Shown here piece after piece: positions 6,941 to 8,033 of a DNA stretch of 8,033 bases. Under the pieces are notes generated by a model. The model was not told the origin of the DNA. It did no database searches and was given only the letters and a program-made list of their open reading frames with translations. The DNA comes from Sandaracinaceae bacterium (GTDB lineage Bacteria; Myxococcota_A; Polyangia; Polyangiales; Sandaracinaceae), in the NCBI GenBank assembly GCA_025056955.1, contig JANWYL010000138.1:1-8033 (forward strand), in the 5' to 3' direction. How positions within the stretch are numbered: the first letter of the stretch is position 1; every line of letters starts with the position of its first letter. The position numbers and the translations under genes were made by a program.

Positions 6941-8033
6941 ATGCCCTCTTTTCTCCCCCCAGAAGATGTGAATGCCGAAACGGCTGCCCTGATCATGCAT
7001 GTCCGGGCCCTCGTCGAGGCTGAGCTCGATTGCTTCTTTGCCAAAGAAAAAGACCTCATTGAAGCCCATGCGCCCGAGGCAATGCCCGTTTTTCAAGCCA
7101 TCGAATCGATGACTCGGCGTGGAGGCAAGCGTTTTCGTCCCCTTCTGCTTGTGGCAGGTGCGCTTTCGATCGACGAAGCCCTGGACCTCCGGCCATTGCT
7201 CCCCGCCTGTGCTGGCCTTGAAATCCTCCAAAGCTATCTCTTGATCCACGACGACTGGATGGACGGAGACACAGAGCGGCGGGGTGGTCCTTCCGCGCAC
7301 GTTGCGATCTACCAAGCCCTCAAGGACCAAAACCACCTTGGCTTCTCTGAGGCAGCGCTCGCCCACACAGCAAGCGCGCTTGCAATCCTTGCGGGTGATC
7401 TCGGTGCGGCTTGGGCAAATCGCCTGGTTTTTGAAAGCGCCTTTGTTTCCCCTCGCCCAAAAGCAGTCATCGAGCTCTTTGTTGACATGCAGCGCAAGGT
7501 GGTGTGGGGGCAAAGCCTCGATCTTCTGGAAAGCCCCGACATCGAGAGAATGCACCACCTCAAAACCGGAAGCTACACGGTCGAAGGTCCTCTTTTGCTT
7601 GGGGCAACCCTTGCTGGCGCAAGCGATATGGTCCTCCAGGCCCTCTCCGAAATCGCTCGACCCCTGGGCCTTGCTTTCCAACTCCGCGACGATTGGCTTG
7701 GCACTTTTGGCGATCCCTCTCAAACCGGAAAGCCAGTTGGAAACGATCTCCGAGTCGGCAAGCGAGGGGGGGTTTGGCACGAAGCCCATGCATCACTTGA
7801 CCCAGGAGCGCTTGGGCAGCTCTACCAGGTCTTTGGCAAACGCGATGCCTCTCAGGCCGATCTCATGCAAGTTGTCACCCTTCTTAAAGACCGCGGTATT
7901 TCAGACCACATCGAGGCCCAAATTGACACATATCTCAAGCAAGCGATGAGCCGGATCACGCAAGCCCCCCTCTCTCAAAAAGGGCAAAATCTCCTCCAAT
8001 CGCTTGCATACCTCATCGCTCGGCGCTCGAATT
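6941..8033 (+). CDS. Short-chain polyprenyl (farnesyl/geranylgeranyl) diphosphate synthase, partial at the C-terminus
   Basis: The frame is open for 364 codons to the window edge, close to the usual family length of about 300-360, so little can be missing. The enzyme condenses isopentenyl diphosphate with allylic diphosphates in the cytoplasm. GGKRFRP (61-67) binds isopentenyl diphosphate, DDWMD (104-108) is the first aspartate-rich motif, RRGGPSAH follows at 113-120, KTGSYT sits at 208-213, and DDWLGTFGD (250-258) is the second aspartate-rich region, followed by TGKPVGNDLRVGKR. The fifth residue before the first motif is Tyr (Y99), with no insertion inside the motif; both suggest a C15 or C20 product rather than a long chain. 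In the second motif Gly replaces the last Asp of DDxxD, as I recall seeing in myxobacterial and actinobacterial members. It lies 61 bases after the epoxidase-cyclase gene, same strand, so it is probably in the same operon. ATG 6896 would add 15 residues. Family near certain; product length inferred. Confidence 0.95.
   Translation, partial: MPSFLPPEDVNAETAALIMHVRALVEAELDCFFAKEKDLIEAHAPEAMPVFQAIESMTRRGGKRFRPLLLVAGALSIDEALDLRPLLPACAGLEILQSYLLIHDDWMDGDTERRGGPSAHVAIYQALKDQNHLGFSEAALAHTASALAILAGDLGAAWANRLVFESAFVSPRPKAVIELFVDMQRKVVWGQSLDLLESPDIERMHHLKTGSYTVEGPLLLGATLAGASDMVLQALSEIARPLGLAFQLRDDWLGTFGDPSQTGKPVGNDLRVGKRGGVWHEAHASLDPGALGQLYQVFGKRDASQADLMQVVTLLKDRGISDHIEAQIDTYLKQAMSRITQAPLSQKGQNLLQSLAYLIARRSN

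Noticed and set aside
6824..7789. A 321-codon open frame on the minus strand
   Set aside because: It lies antisense to the clearly recognisable polyprenyl synthase and shows no family motifs; it is a by-product of codon bias.
7284..7949. A 221-codon plus-strand frame inside the prenyl synthase
   Set aside because: It is an alternative frame within a gene whose own frame carries every family motif; the predicted protein is Ser/Pro rich and unlike any family.

Overview
The window comes from a bacterium of moderate-to-high GC content (mid-to-upper fifties percent, judged by eye). It is coding almost end to end: one gene is cut by the left edge on the minus strand, and three genes on the plus strand read away from it, the last cut by the right edge. 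No RNA genes, insertion sequences, CRISPR arrays or long non-coding stretches were seen. A class II HMG-CoA reductase together with a polyprenyl synthase of the DDWMD/DDWLG type fits a mevalonate-pathway bacterium. The synthase resembles myxobacterial and actinobacterial versions as I remember them, so a Myxococcota-like host is a weak guess, not a demonstrated assignment.

Layout: (1) 1-1516, minus strand: an N-acyl-D-amino-acid deacylase (D-aminoacylase family amidohydrolase) with a complete metal site, missing only its extreme C-terminus. (2) 1517-1588: a 72-base divergent intergenic region. (3) 1589-3868, plus strand: a class II HMG-CoA reductase with all four catalytic residues, continued in the same frame into an extra 300-residue domain that looks like a degenerate extended SDR (NAD-dependent epimerase/dehydratase fold). 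(4) 3865-6879, plus strand, overlapping the previous gene by ATGA: a 1004-residue fusion of a squalene-epoxidase-like flavoprotein with a squalene/oxidosqualene-cyclase-like repeat domain. (5) 6941 to the right edge, plus strand: a short-chain polyprenyl diphosphate synthase (FPP/GGPP type).

The three plus-strand genes probably form one operon that makes a terpenoid. HMG-CoA reductase commits carbon to mevalonate, the prenyl synthase builds the C15 or C20 diphosphate, and the epoxidase-cyclase fusion would oxidise and fold the final polyene. The striking points are the two fusions. In both, the added domain seems to have lost the usual catalytic motifs: the SDR-like domain lacks the glycine motif and YxxxK, and the cyclase-like domain has ELRE where DXDD or DCTAE is expected. 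This suggests either unconventional chemistry or non-catalytic partner domains. These alignments were made by eye from family knowledge, so the motif losses need a profile or structure check.
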